A stretch of DNA of 64,000 nt, taken from Fulvia fulva (Eukaryota > Ascomycota > Dothideomycetes > Mycosphaerellales > Mycosphaerellaceae). How positions within the stretch are numbered: position 1 is the first letter of the stretch; each line of letters begins with the position of its first letter. Positions 43,442 through 57,700 of the stretch are shown here, one piece after another. The notes under the pieces are model-generated. The model saw only the letters and a list, made by a program, of their open reading frames with translations. It was not told the DNA's origin and did no database searches. The translations under genes and the position numbers were made by a program. The DNA lies in NCBI RefSeq assembly GCF_020509005.1, contig NC_063016.1, positions 248,001-312,000 on the forward strand, written 5' to 3'.

Positions 43442-44330
43442 TATAGGTTAATTAACTCCGCTATACTCTTAAACGAGGTAACGATAAGGGATACGAATAT
43501 TCCCCTAGATACGGACGGGTTCTCGGAAGACTTTACTAGGTATAGAGTAGCCTCTTTAGTAGACCTGTTTTCGGGGTACGACTAGATCACGCTTAACGAA
43601 AGTAGCCGAGATTTAACGGCCTTTATAACGCCTCTTAGGCTTATACGGTATATAACGTTACTATAGGGTACGACGAACTTAGTTACTTAGTCCGTACGGG
43701 TAGTAACTAAGGTGTTAATAGACTATATTTCTTACTAAGCAAAACTATTTCTTAACGATATCGGCGTAAAAGGTCCTACTAAGGACTATAGTAACGCTAA
43801 GGTAGAGCCTAGCCTTTAACGATAGGTCGTAGAACATATTATATCCCTTAATCTTATTCTTACGGACCTAGAGAGGGCCGGAGCGGTAGTCGTAGGGGAG
43901 AAGTCGTAGTGGCTTTATAAGACCCTAAAGATCGTAGGCTATATTACTAGCCCGAGCGGCCGCTATCTAGATCCTAAGGTAGTGGCTAAGATCTTAAACT
44001 AGCTAACCCTAAAGTACGTAAAGGACGTTCGAGTTTATTTTAAAATCTATATTTACTTCCGGATTTAGATCCCCTAGTTCGTAATCGTCGCTCGGCTAAT
44101 ATATAAGCTTTTAAGAAAGATTGTCGAGTTTATCTAGACTAAGAATAAGTAGTTCTCGAAAGAGAACCTAGTAAGACTCTTAGTAATAACACTAGCGTTA
44201 GTAACTATCTCCTACGCCCTAGGAGCTAGTAGGATCTTCGTTTCTATTAACGCGAGTAGTATTAGGTAGGGTTGTATAATATCGTAGGAATTACTAGATA
44301 ATACTAGACGAAGACACCTAGTACGTGTTT
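43442..44330 (+). pseudogene. Gypsy reverse transcriptase/RNase H fragment
   Basis: Plus frame through stops: VDLFSGYD-stop-ITLNESSRDLTAFITPL, then TKVLIDYISY, FLNDIGVKGPTKDY (the variant active-site block of one fungal Gypsy group), DLERAGAVVVGEKS and RYLDPKVVAKILN. This is RT through early RNase H of a Ty3/Gypsy family different from the tandem element. Both ends are lost. Confidence 0.7.
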
Positions 44331-44774
44331 TACGCCTACTAGCGTTTCTAGAGAGGTGTCCGTAAAGATAAAGCCGTTCGGTGTTCGTTTAGAGATAAGG
44401 TAAGGCCGCTACTACGAGCTTCTTAGGCGTCTATTAGCCCGTTACCTCCTAATACGGCTATAGAGGGTACTAAGGTACGTAGGTCTACGCCTTCCTTAGG
44501 TATATTAAGTAGCTTAACGAAGTGCTTATACTTCTATAGTAGAAGTAGCTTAGTTAGCCCGTCTATAGGCATGTCGTTAGTACTAAGATACTTAATCTTA
44601 ATGTCTCCGCGCTAGTTTTGCTATTAGAGCTAGTAGTAGTAGATATTAACGTAGCGTAGCTTCGTATTAAGCTTTTGCCCTTATTAGTTAATAAGGCGGA
44701 TAGTCTACGTATTATCGTAGTATAAGTAGGTACGCTAATTAAACTTAAGGTGTATCTTAGCGAAGACTCGTTCC
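44331..44774 (-). pseudogene. Copia RNase H C-terminal fragment
   Basis: Minus frame through stops reads IKIKYLSTNDMPIDGLTKLL and HFVKLLNI, the typical end of Copia RNase H. A LINE copy abuts it at 44775. A possible short match (TTCCTACT) occurs beyond the far side of that LINE near 49786. Confidence 0.6.
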
Positions 44775-47700
44775 TACTATATAGATAGATAGATTTGTTA
44801 TTCCCCTATTCTAGGACCCTATTCGGCCTATATAGGTATATATCTATTATTATAGATAAAGGGAAACCCGAATAGGTGAAAACCCTTCCCGCCCCCGACT
44901 ACTCCTTGTCTAGTTTAGCTTTCTCTCTAAACGTACGTAGTCTATATTACTACCCCGTTAGCCCCGCTCCTAGCCGGTCTCGTCGCGCTACGTCGTATCC
45001 TCTCTTCCTATACTACTCCTACTAGGCGGTACTATTCTAGCTAGCCCTTCTCTAGTATCTAGTTCGTAATACGCCGTAGGTCCTTAGCGTTATTAAGAAG
45101 TGCCCTAATCGTCCGGTTCCTCGCCTTTACTATCTACTCCCCCCTTCCTAGCGACTACCTTAGATAGACGAGGAGTACGTACCGTACGTTTAAGGAGCGA
45201 TAGCCGTAGGGGTAGCTAGTATTCGTGTATCCTAGAACCTTCCTCTATAATAGGTATCCCTAGAGGCCGATGTGTTCGCTTCGTAGTTAGGTTACTATAC
45301 TACTCTATACCCTCGTAAGGCGGTAGTAGATAAGCTTCGGGGGGTACTTAACCGCGGATTTCGTAGCTAACTATTCCTTAGGTTGTCCCGCTAGCTAAGG
45401 GCGTCTACTATACCCTATAACCTAGTTGTTCTACCTCTCTTTCTATAGTTACTCTATAAACGATTTCTTACCTTCCTATTATATTACTAGCTATTCGTCC
45501 CTTACCCGGTAGTTCGGCTCGTTTCCGGGTCGAATACCCTTATACGCTAGTACTAATTCGCGGGCCCTTACGACTATACTAGCGATGACCTTCTATACTA
45601 CGTACTATACCGACTTGCCTAAGTAGGAGGTCCGTAGTCCCTAGATATATAGGTCGATCGGCGGTATAGCGGTCTCGTACTTAAGTATCCTCGTTAGTAT
45701 CGACTTATATACCCCGGTAACCTTCCTTAGGCATTAGTTTTAGATCTTCGCTAGCGGCGCGACGAGTCCCTTCGATAGGTAAGCCCTCTCGCCTAAGGAC
45801 TACACTTGGCTACTATAGGTAAGGACTAGCCGTATAATAGCCGTATATAGAAGTCGTAACTACCGGAAGTCCGCCCCCTATATAGACGTAGTAAGCCTCT
45901 AGTATAATGCTATATTCTGTTTAGCTTTCCGTAATATTGCCTATACGTACTTCCTCTACCGTAGCGCCGGGTCTAACTATAGTCCGAGGATCCTAAGCTA
46001 ATTTACCGGGTTAGTCGTATACCCCTATATCTAGATAGAAGCTTAGATATTATAGAACCGTAGCCGGCGCGTAAAGTGTATTAGATTATAATTTTCTAGG
46101 GCAAACCGAGCCCCGTATCTCCTAGCCTAGTCCTCGTAGATCTTGTGCTTCTCTTCTAGTAGCCTATAGTTCTCCTTAGTCGAGGAAGACTACGCTAGGA
46201 TGTTTATATCGTCTACGAAGCCGCTCGTAGCGGTGTTCTAGGATTCTAGGGCTAGGAGTAGCGTCGCTATAAAGAAGAGGAATAGAATAGGTACTAGCGT
46301 TAAGCCTTACGGGATTCTAGTATAGACTACTTAAAATAGGCTTCTATACTAGCCGACTAGGATCGACGTGCTACGGTTTTAGAGGTAGGACTATACGAAG
46401 TTGACAAGCTACTTAGGGGGTCCTTTCGACCTTAGGATATAGAGTAGCCGCGGGTATAACACGTAGTCGAAGGCTCCCGATATGTCTAGGCTAAGTAAGG
46501 AAGCCACCTTATCCCTATTCTTATACTAGATAGCCTTTACCTAAGAGGTGATAAGTTCTATCGCGGATAGCGTCGATCGCTATAGGCGCGTACCTATCTA
46601 GGTGTCCGGGAGTAGGGAGTATTCCTCTACCGCCTCGGAGAGTCTCGTTATAACTAGCTTCTTAAGCGCCTTCCTAAGAGTATTAAGGAGCGTAATTAGG
46701 CGGTACGACTTCACCTACGTATAGTCTTCCTTTTACGGCTTACGTAGGACTACTATCGTCGATTGTTTAAATACTACCGGGTAGTATCCGGTCTATAGGT
46801 AGGCGTTAAAGATTGCTACGACTACTAGGGCTAGTTGATCTCTATACTTCTTTAGTAGCTCGTTTAGGATCCTATCCGGCCCCGGGGCTTTCTTCGCCGG
46901 TAACTTCCTAAGTATAGCGGTAACTTCTCCCTCGGACACCTCCTATTAGACCGCGATACTAGGGGCTAGGGGAGTAGAGCTATTTATATCGCTTAGATTA
47001 GCCGCGACTAGGGGCGGAAAGAACTTACTAGCTAGTAGACGCGCCTTAGCCTCGGGGTCGCTAACCGGGCCACTAGGTAATTATAGCGCTAGGATAGAGA
47101 AGGAGGGGCCCTATATAGGGTCCTATCGGGCCTATTTCGCTAGCTTCTATATCCTCGCTAGCTTGCCGGCGATTTCTTCTACTATAGCCCTCTAGCCGAC
47201 TACTTTCTCCCTCCGTATTATAGCTTTCTTCTATTAGTATACCTCCCTATATACGTTCTAGGCCTCCTCGCTATAGCTACTCGTCTATACCCGGCGGGCT
47301 CTCCTTACTTCTCTTACTACCGTAGTACACTCCGGCGTCTAGTATAGTTTAGACTATATCGTTAGTTAGGTAAGCGGAACGTAAAGTAAGGTCGCTTTTC
47401 TTATTTTGTCTATTAACCCTTAGACTGCCTCGTCTATCTCGTCTTTACTATTATATTACTACTACGCGATCTAGACTAGCCTATCGGAGTTATTAAGGTA
47501 CGCCTAGATATTAGCCTAGTAGGCCTTTCCCTAGTTTAGCTTAGGGGTTCTCGCTAGTATACGTTATATCTATATCGTAATAGAGGTCCTAACTAGTATA
47601 TAGTCTAACGACGCCTCGAGTTTATATTCGATCCTATAGTAAGTTACTATATAGTAGTAGCTATCTAAGATCTAGGAGAGGTCGATCTTGCCTTAGAGTC

Positions 47701-49714
47701 CCCCTCTCTTCTAGGTGCCTAGGTCCTTCGGGGTATTAAGGGTAATTACGTTACTCGCTATCAAGTCGAGTACTTCGTCGGCTATAGTATACGGCTATAT
47801 AAGGCTTTCCTAGGAAGGGTAGTATATATTAAAGTCTCCTACTACGATGTGGCACCCTTGTCTCTTAAGCGTACTGTCTAGGTATCTATAGACCCCTAGG
47901 TCGCGGCTAGACCTCGAGGCTAGCGGTTATATATATAGGTTGTGTATCTAGGTACTACCTACGTAGAGGGAGGTAATATCGCCCCCGCCTTCTTCGTCTA
48001 CGTAGTACACTACCTCCTAGTCGGATTCTAGTATGTCCTTACTAATATAGAAGCACGTACGGGGTCTGCCGTCGCCTCGTAGGTATGTCGTATAGCCTAG
48101 TAACTTATAGGTCGTTATTCTCTTATAGTACGGGTTAATCTATAGCTCCTAGATTATAAGGATATAGTAGACGCGCGGGTCCGCCTCGTGTAGGAAATGG
48201 TTCTAGACTATATCCTTGCTATAGTTAACGTTATACTAGATAATACTAAGCGTATCGAGGCTAGTTATCGGTATCGACAATTATTTCCTCTATAGCGTCC
48301 TATATCCTACTACCCTATACGTTCTAGTCTACGCCTATCGGCTATATACTAAAGGGGAGCCGGGCCTAGTTAGATTCCCTCGCCGTAGCTAGTAGAGTAC
48401 GTAGCCTCCCGTACGCCCTAGGTTACGTATTCTTTATATCGTTCTCGGCCCTAGGGCGCTTATACCCGACCGCCGCTAGTTAGTTCCGGTATAGGCTAGC
48501 CTTACGGTCGCCGTAGAATCTTAGAGCGACGGTTCTGTTTTTGATTGCCTTGTTTTTCGCTAGTTTCCGCTATAGGCATTCCGTACTATACGATAGGTAG
48601 TGCCCCGGACAGTTCGCGTACCGTCTCGTAGTCGATATATAGTCCCTAGATATATAGTCTCCTATATAGTTCGAGTAGGCCTACTTATTTATACACGTAT
48701 AGGTTTGGTGTCTATACTATTAGTATTTGAAGTATTAGAGGACACGAAAGGATAAGGAGTGCTTTTCTACTATCTTGAGGCTATATTACTAGACTAGGCC
48801 TTATTCTATCGCTAGATCCGCCGCTTTTACGTCTTATAGCTATACTATTAGCGCCGAGGCCTTCTTGCCTTCTGGCCATTTCCTATAGAGCCAAGTCGCT
48901 TTCTAGATTAGAGAGTTAAGAGTGACCGGGTTGTCCTCTTAGAGAGCGCGTAGGTAACCCTAGTTAGTTAGGTCAAACTCCTTAGGCATGTCGTAGACTA
49001 GGATCGTGAATTGTTTCGTTAAGACCTTCGCTAATACCGTTACCTTAGATACCTACTATAGCTATGCCTCTAGGTACCTCCTAGTAGTAGTAGAGCTAGT
49101 ATAGATCTATAGAGTGCCGTTAGACTGTTAGTTCACTACGACTACCTCTAGTTAGTTAATTCGTTAGGCGAGCTCCTTATTCGATAGCTTCGTAACTTCG
49201 GCCTAGTCTTCCTTTGCTATAATACGGATCGTAACTATATCGTACGTTAGGCGGGGGCCTAGTATCGATACCGCGACCGATGCCTAGCTATAGGGGTGTT
49301 GATTCCGGGTGGCCTTACTAATCGCCTAGGACGTCGTCCTTATTTCTTATTACCCTCGGTAATACGATAGTATAAGCGTTGTACGTAGCTAAGTGATTAT
49401 TACCTATAGAGACTAGTAAGGGAGCTAATCGTTAGTTTCTATACTTTTTACGTCCTCTATAAGTTGCTACTAGTTATCTTAGGGGGGCTTTACCTATAGG
49501 GCCGTAGGCGCCGTTAGTGCCGTAGCCTAGGCTACTATTACCTAGGAGTTACCTAATGTAGCTAGGCACCTACGCGGCGTTTAGAGCTAAAGAAACAGGG
49601 TGAAGAGAGCTTTAAGCTATCTAGATTAAATAAGGTAGAACTCCCTTAGTCCTAGAGGCACTGGCCTACTTTATATATCGTTAGAATAGCCTTAATAAGA
49701 GCTTTCGAATGTGT
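44775..49714 (-). mobile_element. LINE family 2, copy A (RIP-saturated)
   Basis: Tad1-like LINE on the minus strand, collinear with 54717-62020 without its LTR insertion. The 3' end shows a TAGATAGATAG tail on the plus strand directly beside the ORF2 stop region. RT remnants include KKAPGPDRILNELLKKY (about 46850) and the FVDDI block (about 46210). Endonuclease remnants lie at 47780-47850 (GDFN context). ORF1-type Cys motifs are expected toward 48600-48800 but are destroyed. Almost no CA/TG remains. The 5' end is set only by homology with copy B. Confidence 0.78.
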
Positions 49715-50822
49715 CGTGTTTTAGTAAGGAAGGAATCGTATTTAGTAAGCTAGCTACGAGATAAGGTGACAAGTCTTAACCGCGCTTTCCTACTTATCTA
49801 GTACTACCGTATAGCCTCGTTTCGAGAGGTTAGCCCGGAGCAAAAGCTTCCCTCTACGCCCTCCCTCCCTATTTACTCCTTAAGCTAATATCTACCTCTA
49901 TAGGCCTAAGCCCTTTAGTGCTCTCTATTAACCGACATACGTATCCGTCCTCTCGGGCTATATAGATAGTATTAGCCGTCGCTACTAGTATATACTACGC
50001 CCTAAGTTTTGACGCCCTTCGCGTTACTATAGCCTATCTCTAGAAAGCGGCCGTCTATACCTCGTAGGTTTGCTCGGGGTATACACTACGCCGGGTAGCG
50101 TACTCCTTACGTCTCTACCTACTAACTAATATAAAGTTCCTTATTACTCTACCCTCGATCCTCCCCGATTATAGAACTAATCCACTTGTATTATACGTCT
50201 TTTCCCCGTCCTAATAGCCGTCTTTTTCTTGCTTAGGCTATCGTCTTTTCCTCGTCGCAATCTACTATATTAGACTAGGTACGTTATATAGCGGGACAGG
50301 TAGTACCTTAGGCAAAATCCTCGTTCCTATACCGGGTGTTTAATAGGCCCTTATAGGCTTCGTCGCGTGTCTACCTCCCTACCGAATTGCCCGCTAGTAA
50401 ACACTAGATTGTTTCGTAGTCCGCTCGATACCGTCGTATAGTCCGCTTAGTTGTTATTCTATAGGCCGCTCGTCTAATGTTCGTCGCTTAGCCCGCTCGG
50501 TTTACGGTCTCCGGAGGTGAAAATTCTATACTTATACTAGAGGTGTCCTATCGAGCGTATAGGCCACGGTTCCGCGCCCTTCTTATACGTAGAAAGAAGA
50601 GGGACTCGCTCCCGATACGAGTACACGCTCGTCGGATAGTTTTTATACCCGATTTGCTAGTAGTCCTCTATTCGCCGCTACTTTGCCTACGTTACGCGCC
50701 CGTCGCGCCTACGACTCTCTAGCGTAAGAATACTTAGCTCTCTCGTAGTAAGACGAGAGGTTCGTAGCCGACACTACGTATAGGTAATTCTCGTCGTCGA
50801 CCCGGGTCCGAATATAGTAAAG
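49715..50822. other. Unidentified RIP-saturated sequence
   Basis: About 1.1 kb without recognisable frames on either strand after allowing for stops. It contains a GTCCGCT/GCCCGCTCGG-like cluster near 50420-50500, distantly like the TIR motif of the 37296 element. RIP implies it was once repeated, but I cannot name the family. Confidence 0.35.
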
Positions 50823-53320
50823 GCGTATTCTTAGACTTTGTCGAACAGTTCCTCTACCGTAGCTATAAATATACGTTCGTCGGTATCGGTAAGTCTATTA
50901 TTTACCTATAGTAGTTAGTAGAACAAAGCTATTATAGCTTTATAGTACTTAGCCTTATAGTCCTAGTCCTAGCCGTAGTTATCGTTAGGATCCCTAGTCC
51001 TTTTCCTCCGGACGATTAGTTCCGGTAGCTCCGGGGTTTCCTCGATCTTCTTATAGTCCGCGATATTATCTAGTCTACCGGGAAGTTAGATATAGAGCGG
51101 TCTTAAGACAGTTAGTCCTTTATCCTTAGCCGTAGCGGGTTCGGTCTCTATATAGGGAGCGGGGATTAGCTAGGTCGGTTCTTCTATAGAGGACTCGGCT
51201 ACTTTAGTAGTAGAAAGTTAGGGTATTATACTACCCGAGGATCGTAAGATTACTATCGGGGCATCCGCTAGTCGCTAAACTAGTAGTAGTCGCGAGACCG
51301 CCGGTAGTCGACCGACTAGCCTTTGTTCGAGTACCCTACTAGGTTAGTTCGTAAAGGAGACACCTAAGTCTAGATCTCCCCCCTTCTCGTTTTCGAACTA
51401 ATCTACTTAGCTATACTACCTAATCGCTCGTATATCTAGCTCCTAGAACAACTATTACTTAGTCGATTGACCGTATCTAACGAAAATAGCTTCCTTACCC
51501 CGGTTTATTAACTTATCCTATCGTAGCCCTTTTAGATATAATTTCGGTTCTACGTAAACTACTACCCTATAACCCTGTACTCTAAGGTGATCTACCGTCG
51601 GTACTTTACTAGTAAATGCTTCTTCCGGCGAAAGTTAGATACCGTTAAGTAACGGTCCGTTCGGTAGTAGGTTACGTATAACCGCCTATACCTCTAGCGC
51701 TTTAGGCTAGAATTCTACCGGCATCCCCGATTCCTCGAGTATTACGCGGACCGCGTTCTCCGATACCTAGATTGACCTTTCTACTACTCCGTTTTGTATA
51801 GAGTTATAAGTATCCGTCGTATTGTATTAAACCCCCGATTCTTTCTCTTATTCTTTTAGAACTATTAGTAGCTTAGGTGCATTATTACTCCGTACTACTC
51901 TTACGTAGCATTTCGATACTTTCTCTATAGTTAGCCGCTATTATCGTAGTACTTACGGTACGTCGGATTTGTTCTTAAGCGGGATTACCTACTTCTTTCT
52001 TAAGAAGTTATCTACGATCTCTAGCTAGTATTTAAAACCTAGCCTAGATGTCGCATTTTCGAAGGGTCCGTAGATGTCGATAGATATAAGCGTAAGTCTT
52101 TCGTTCTTTCGTTCTACGACAGCGCCTTTAAACTTCCGTATATTCGCGATAGAGTATACCTTATAGTTATACTCGTCTAGGATAGGAATTGGGTCCTTCT
52201 TATTACTTACCCTATAGACGTTCCGGAGCAATCCTTTACCTAGGTATAAGATCCTTCTATACTAAAGCTCCTACTAATCCTCGGTAGTTACCGCGGCTAG
52301 AGCTTCCTTATTAGGAATATTACCCGCGGGTAATATCTCCGGGAGCCTATTATCTACCTAGTTTAGTAATCCTTAGCGCTAAGAAGTTCGGGTCTACTAG
52401 ATCTGATCTTAGTAGGTCCTTTTTAATAGGTAAGTACTATTTAGGGAGTCGGATATCGAAGATACTACCGGTACCCCCCCTCGTAGTACTATTTATACGA
52501 TAGGCTTTCCGCTCTTATACTTAAGTATAAAGTTTAGAGGTTCGACATCGAATTACTTACTAAACTGCCTCTATAAAACTAGATTAACTCCGAGATTAGG
52601 AATAAACAAGACTTTCTCTAGCGTAATTTGTTTCCCCGTTAGTCCTCCTATAGTTACTATTCCTTTATAGAATATATCTAGGTACCCCCTACCGACTTTA
52701 ATTACTTTCCTTCTCGTTAGTTTCCTAAGCGATCTAAATAGAGACTTATTATCAGTTATATATAAGGAGGTATAGGAGTCTAGTAACTATTCGGAGGCGG
52801 GAAACTTACCTTTTACTTCGGTAGTAGAATAGGCGACTTTGTCGTCGTATATTTCCTCGGTATCGCTTTCTCGTAAGGTATAGGCTCGTACTACCTTTAC
52901 CTTTGTCTTATTATCGGATTGGCTCCTCCTATCCTTCTACTATTTCCTAGACTTCTTAAGCGCGTTTTAGGCTTTCTCTAGATCCCGGACTAGCTCTTCG
53001 TAGGACTTCTTCTCCGGTTACTTCTAGGTATTCTTCTTTTTAATAAACTCCTTTACGGAATCTAGTTCCGGGCACGATATAACTAGGTAGTTACTATCGT
53101 AGATAAAGTAGCCGCTCTTACCCCCTTGTCTCTAGGAGTATAGAGCGGTCTCGCCCTTACTCTCTTAGATCCGTAATTCGTAGGATTTAAGTAAGGTTAT
53201 AGCAGATTCCTAGCCTAGGTTTAGCTAGGCTAGGATAGTATCCCTAGTACTAGCGTAGACGTCCGGGAGGCTACTTAGTAGGTACTTAAACCTCCGGACG
53301 GGGTCCTTATAGTAGGTCCC
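50823..53320 (-). pseudogene. Copia fragment in reverse orientation
   Basis: Collinear in inverse orientation with about 39095-41505 of the plus-strand Copia (Gag end, protease, integrase). For example, 52025-52231 minus encodes the same integrase start (IDIYGPFENATSRLG). Neither LTR is present and RT is missing. It contains a roughly 100-bp segment near 52310-52430 not in the other copy, so it is a separate lineage member. Confidence 0.78.
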
Positions 53321-53559
53321 TTATTACGGGCAGCCCGGGACCCCCTACTATAGCTACGTCGGCCCGGCTAAACCGCGGACCTTCCGTATCGGGTTAGCGC
53401 GGCTTAGCTTTACTTTATAACTTCGCCGCGCCTCGCGCTCCTCTTTCGTAGCTTCGTAGAACAATAACTATCTCTCTCGGACTCTATAGTACGCGCGCCC
53501 TTATAGTTTGTTCTACTAGCCTACCTAGATCACGGATCTAGGTAAGGGACGCGTAATAA
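53321..53559. other. RIP-mutated junction sequence
   Basis: GC-richer stretch between the reverse Copia and the next Gypsy gag. It may contain LTR or 5' leader of the latter; no second copy is in the window to define it. Confidence 0.3.
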
Positions 53560-54716
53560 TAGGAATAGACTTATAGAACTAAAGAATACGCGACTACGAG
53601 CGGGTAGTAGAACACGGTAAGGCGCTAAGTACGTAGATACCTAGGGAAGTCAACGCCGTAAAGACCTTAGCGATAGCGACAGGTCGCGTTAATGACTATA
53701 CTATAACGAGTCAGTAGGACTTATAGACCTAGAACGGTATACTACTACTAGTAAAGCCCTTAGGTAAGCGTATATCTTTTTTCCTAGATCTCTTATCTTT
53801 TCTATAGTCCTAGACTTAAGATAATGACCGGCGTGTTACGATTAATACCGGCGTCGCTCTTTAGTAGTAGTTAGATATAGTATAGGAGAAGGTACTCGAT
53901 AGGGAATAGAGAGGCGCTATTAACTTTATAGAACTCTACGAGCTAAAGGAGTACTAGGAGAAGGGTAGCGACGATATACTACCTATTTACTACTCCCTCG
54001 ACGAATCCGAACATATCGCCGCTAGCGATTTCTAGAACTTCGACGCGAACGACCTCGCCGAGTTAGTCCGAGACTATCCTAAGACCTTATACGACTTTAT
54101 CCTACGAGGATTTAATACCGTATAGACCGCTACCGAGCAAGTCGACGTCTTATAATGTATAAACGCCCTCTAGAATAACTAGTACCGTAACCTCTACGCC
54201 GAATACGACCGTATCTATTAGATACTTAGAACCGAGAAGTCCGTCTTATAGAAGATAGTATAGGATCTTAAGAACGTACTAGACCTAGCTAAGATAAAGG
54301 AGGTCTAGGATAAGTATAAGTAAGCTAATAATCTATCTAAGCAATTTTACGATCTTAGCGAAAAGGAGAAGAAGAAGGCACAAGATACTAAGAGTATAAA
54401 CTAGGCGTTATAGAAGGAGATCGATAACATAAAGACTCGACTCTAAGCTATAGAGGACAACACTACTAACGGTAATAGGCGTCGAGGCCGTAGTCCGTTA
54501 CGCTCGCGCTCTTACCCGCGAGAGACCTCCCTCGAGAAGCTTTAGCGTATATATCGTAAAGCCGCTACCGGGGGCGGTAGGGGTAGTAGTAGAGATGACG
54601 ATAATGATAACGGCCTAGGCCGTAGCGATAAGGACAAGGATCGAGGCCGCGATAATCGCCGCCGTAACTAGCGCTAAGAGACGGTACGTACTAGAGGAGG
54701 ACGTACTAATTATATA
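53560..54716 (+). pseudogene. Gypsy gag, N-terminal part (RIP-saturated)
   Basis: Plus frame through stops: AINFIELYELKEY, SDDILPIYYSLDESEHIAASDF, LAELVRDYPKTLYDFILRGF, then a coiled coil (KIKEV, LSEKEKKKAQDTKSIN) and an Arg/Ser/Gly-rich basic tail (RRRGRSPLRSRSYPRE, ATGGGRGSSRDDD). At the right edge it reads RGGRTNYI and is split there by LINE copy B. The frame resumes with the same TNYI at 62105. Confidence 0.6.
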
Positions 54717-57700
54717 GATAGATAGATTTGTCATTCCCTTATTCTAGGACCCTATCCGGCCTATATAGGTATATATCTATTGTTATGTACAAAGGGAAAC
54801 CCGAATAGGTGAAAACCCTTCCCGCCCCCGACTACTCCTTATCTAGTTTAGCTTTCCCTCTAAACGTACGTAGTCTATGTCACTACCCCGTTAGCCCCCG
54901 CTCCTAGCCGGTCTCGTCGCGCTACGTCGTGTCCTCTCTTCCTACACTACTCCTACTAGGCGGTACTGTTCTAGCTAGCCCTTCTCTAGTATCTAGTTCG
55001 TAATACGCCGTAGGTCCTTAGCGTTATTAAGAAGTGCCCTAATCGTCCGGTTCCTCGCCTTTGCTATCTACTCCCCCCTTCCTAGCGACTACCTCGGACA
55101 GACGAGGAGTACGTACCGTACGTTCTAGGAGCGATAGCCGTAGGGGCAGCTAGTATTCGTGTATCCTAGAACCTTCCTCTATAATAGGTATCCCTAGAGG
55201 CCGATGTGTTCGCTTCGTAGTTAGGTTACTATACTACTCTATACCCTCGTAAGGCGGTAGTAGATAAGCTTCGGGGGGTGCTTAACCGCGGATTTTGTAG
55301 CTAACTATTCCTTAGGTTATCCCGCTAGCTAAGGGCGTCTACTATGCCCTACAACCTAGTTATTCCACCTCTCTTTCTATAGTTACTCTACAAACGATTT
55401 CTTACCTTCCTATTATATTACTAGCTGTTCGTCCCTTACCCGGTAGTTCGGCTCGTTTCCGGGTCGAATGCCCCTATACGCTAGTACTAATTCGCGGGCC
55501 CTTAAGACTATACTAGCGATGACCTTCTATACTAGGTACTATGCCGACTTGCCTAAGTAGGAGGTCCGTAGTCCCTAGATATATAGGTCGATCGGCAGTA
55601 TAGCGGTCTCGTACTTAAGTATCCTCGTTAGTGTCGACTTATATACCCCGGTGACCTTCCTTAGGCATTAGTTTTGGATCTTCGCTAGCGGCGCGACGAG
55701 TCCCTTCGATAGGTAGGCCCTCTCGCCTAAGGACTACACTTGGCTACTATAGGTAAGGACTGGCCGTATAATAGCCGTATATAGAAGTCGTAACTACCGG
55801 AAGTCCGCCCCCTATATAGACGTAGTGAGCCTCTAGCATGATGCTATATTCTGTCTAGCTTTCCGTAATATTGCCTATACGTACTTCCTCTACCGTAGCG
55901 CCGGGTCTACCTATAGTCCGAGGATCCTAAGCTAGTTTACCGGGTTAGTCGTATACCCCTATATCTAGATAGAGGCTTATATATTATAGAACCGTAGCCG
56001 GCGCGTAAAGTGTATTAGATTGTACTTTTCTAGGGCAAACCGAGCCCCGTGCCTCCTAGCCTAGTCCTCGTAGATCTTGTGCTTCTCTTCTAGTAGCCTA
56101 TAGTTCTCCTTAGTCGAGGAAGACTACGCTAGGATGTTTATGTCGTCTACGAAGCCGCTCGTAGCGGTGTTCTAGGATTCTAGGGCTAGGAGTAGCGTCG
56201 CTATAAAGAAGAGGAACAGAATAGGTACTAGCGTTAAGCCTTACGGGATTCTAGTATAGACTGCTTGAAATAGGCTTCTATACTAGCCGACTAGGATCGA
56301 CGTACTACGGTTTTAGAGGTAGGACCGTACGAAGTTAACAAGCTACTTAGGGAGTCCTTTCGACCTTAGGATGTAGAGTAGCCGCGGGTATAACACGTAG
56401 TCGAAGGCTCCCGATATATCTAGGCTAAGTAAGGAAGCCACCTTATCCCTATTCTTATACTAGATGGCCTTTACCTAAGAGGTGATAAGTTCTATCGCGG
56501 ATAGCGTCGATCGCTATAGGCGCGTACCTATCTAGGTGTCCGGGAGTAGGGAGTGTTCCTCTACCGCCTCGGAGAGTCTCGTTATAACCAGCTTCTTAAG
56601 CGCCTTCCTAAGAGTGTTAAGGAGCGCAATTAGGCGGTACGACTTTACCTACGTATAGTCTTCCTTCTACGGCTTACGTAGGACCACTGTCGTCGATTGT
56701 TTAAAAGCTATCGGGTAGTACCCGGTCTGTAGGTAGGCGTTAAAGATCGCTATAACTACTAGGGCTAGTTGATCTCTATACTTCTTTAGTAGCTCGTTTA
56801 GGATCCTATCCGGCCCCGGGGCTTTCTTCGCCGGTAACTTCCTTAGTATAGCGGCAACTTCTCCCTCGGACACCTCCTATTAGACCGCGATACTAGGGGC
56901 TAGGGGAGTAGAGCTGTTTATGTCGCTTAGATTAGCCTCGACTAGGGGCGGGAAGAACTTGCTAGCTAGTAGACGCGCCTTAGCCTCGGGGTCGCTAACC
57001 GGGCCACTAGGCGATTATAGCGCTAGGATAGAGAAGGAGGGGCCCTATATAGGGTCCTATCGGGCCTATTTCGCTAGCTTCTACATCCTCTCTAGCTTGC
57101 CGGCGATTTCTTCTACTATAGCCCTCTAGCCGACTGCTTTCTCCCTTCGTATTATAGCTTTCTTCTGTTAGCATACCTCCCTATATACGTTCTAGGCCTC
57201 CTCGCTATAGCTGCTCGTCTACACCCGGCGGGCTCTCCTTACTTCTCTTACTACCGTAGTGTACTCCGGCGTCTAGTATAGTTTAGACTATGTCGTTAGT
57301 TAGGCAAGCGGAACGTGAAGTAAGGTCGCTTTTCTTATTTCGTCTATTAACCCCTAGACTACTTCGTCTATCTCGTCTTTACTATTGTATTGCTACTACG
57401 CGATCTAGACTAGCCTCTTAGAGTCATCGAGGTACGCCTAGATGTTAGCCTAGTAGGCCTTTCCCTAGTTAGGCTTAGGGGTTCCCGCTAGTATACGTTA
57501 TATCTATATCGTAATAGAGGTCCTGACTAGTACATAGTCTAACCACGCCTCGAGTTCATATTCGATCCTATAGTAGGTTACCGTGTAGTAGTGGCTATCT
57601 AAGATCTAGGAGAGGTCGATCGTACCTTAGAGTCCCCCTCTCTTCTAGGTGCCTAGGTCCTTCGGGGTATTAAGGGCAATTACGTTACTCGCTATTAAGT

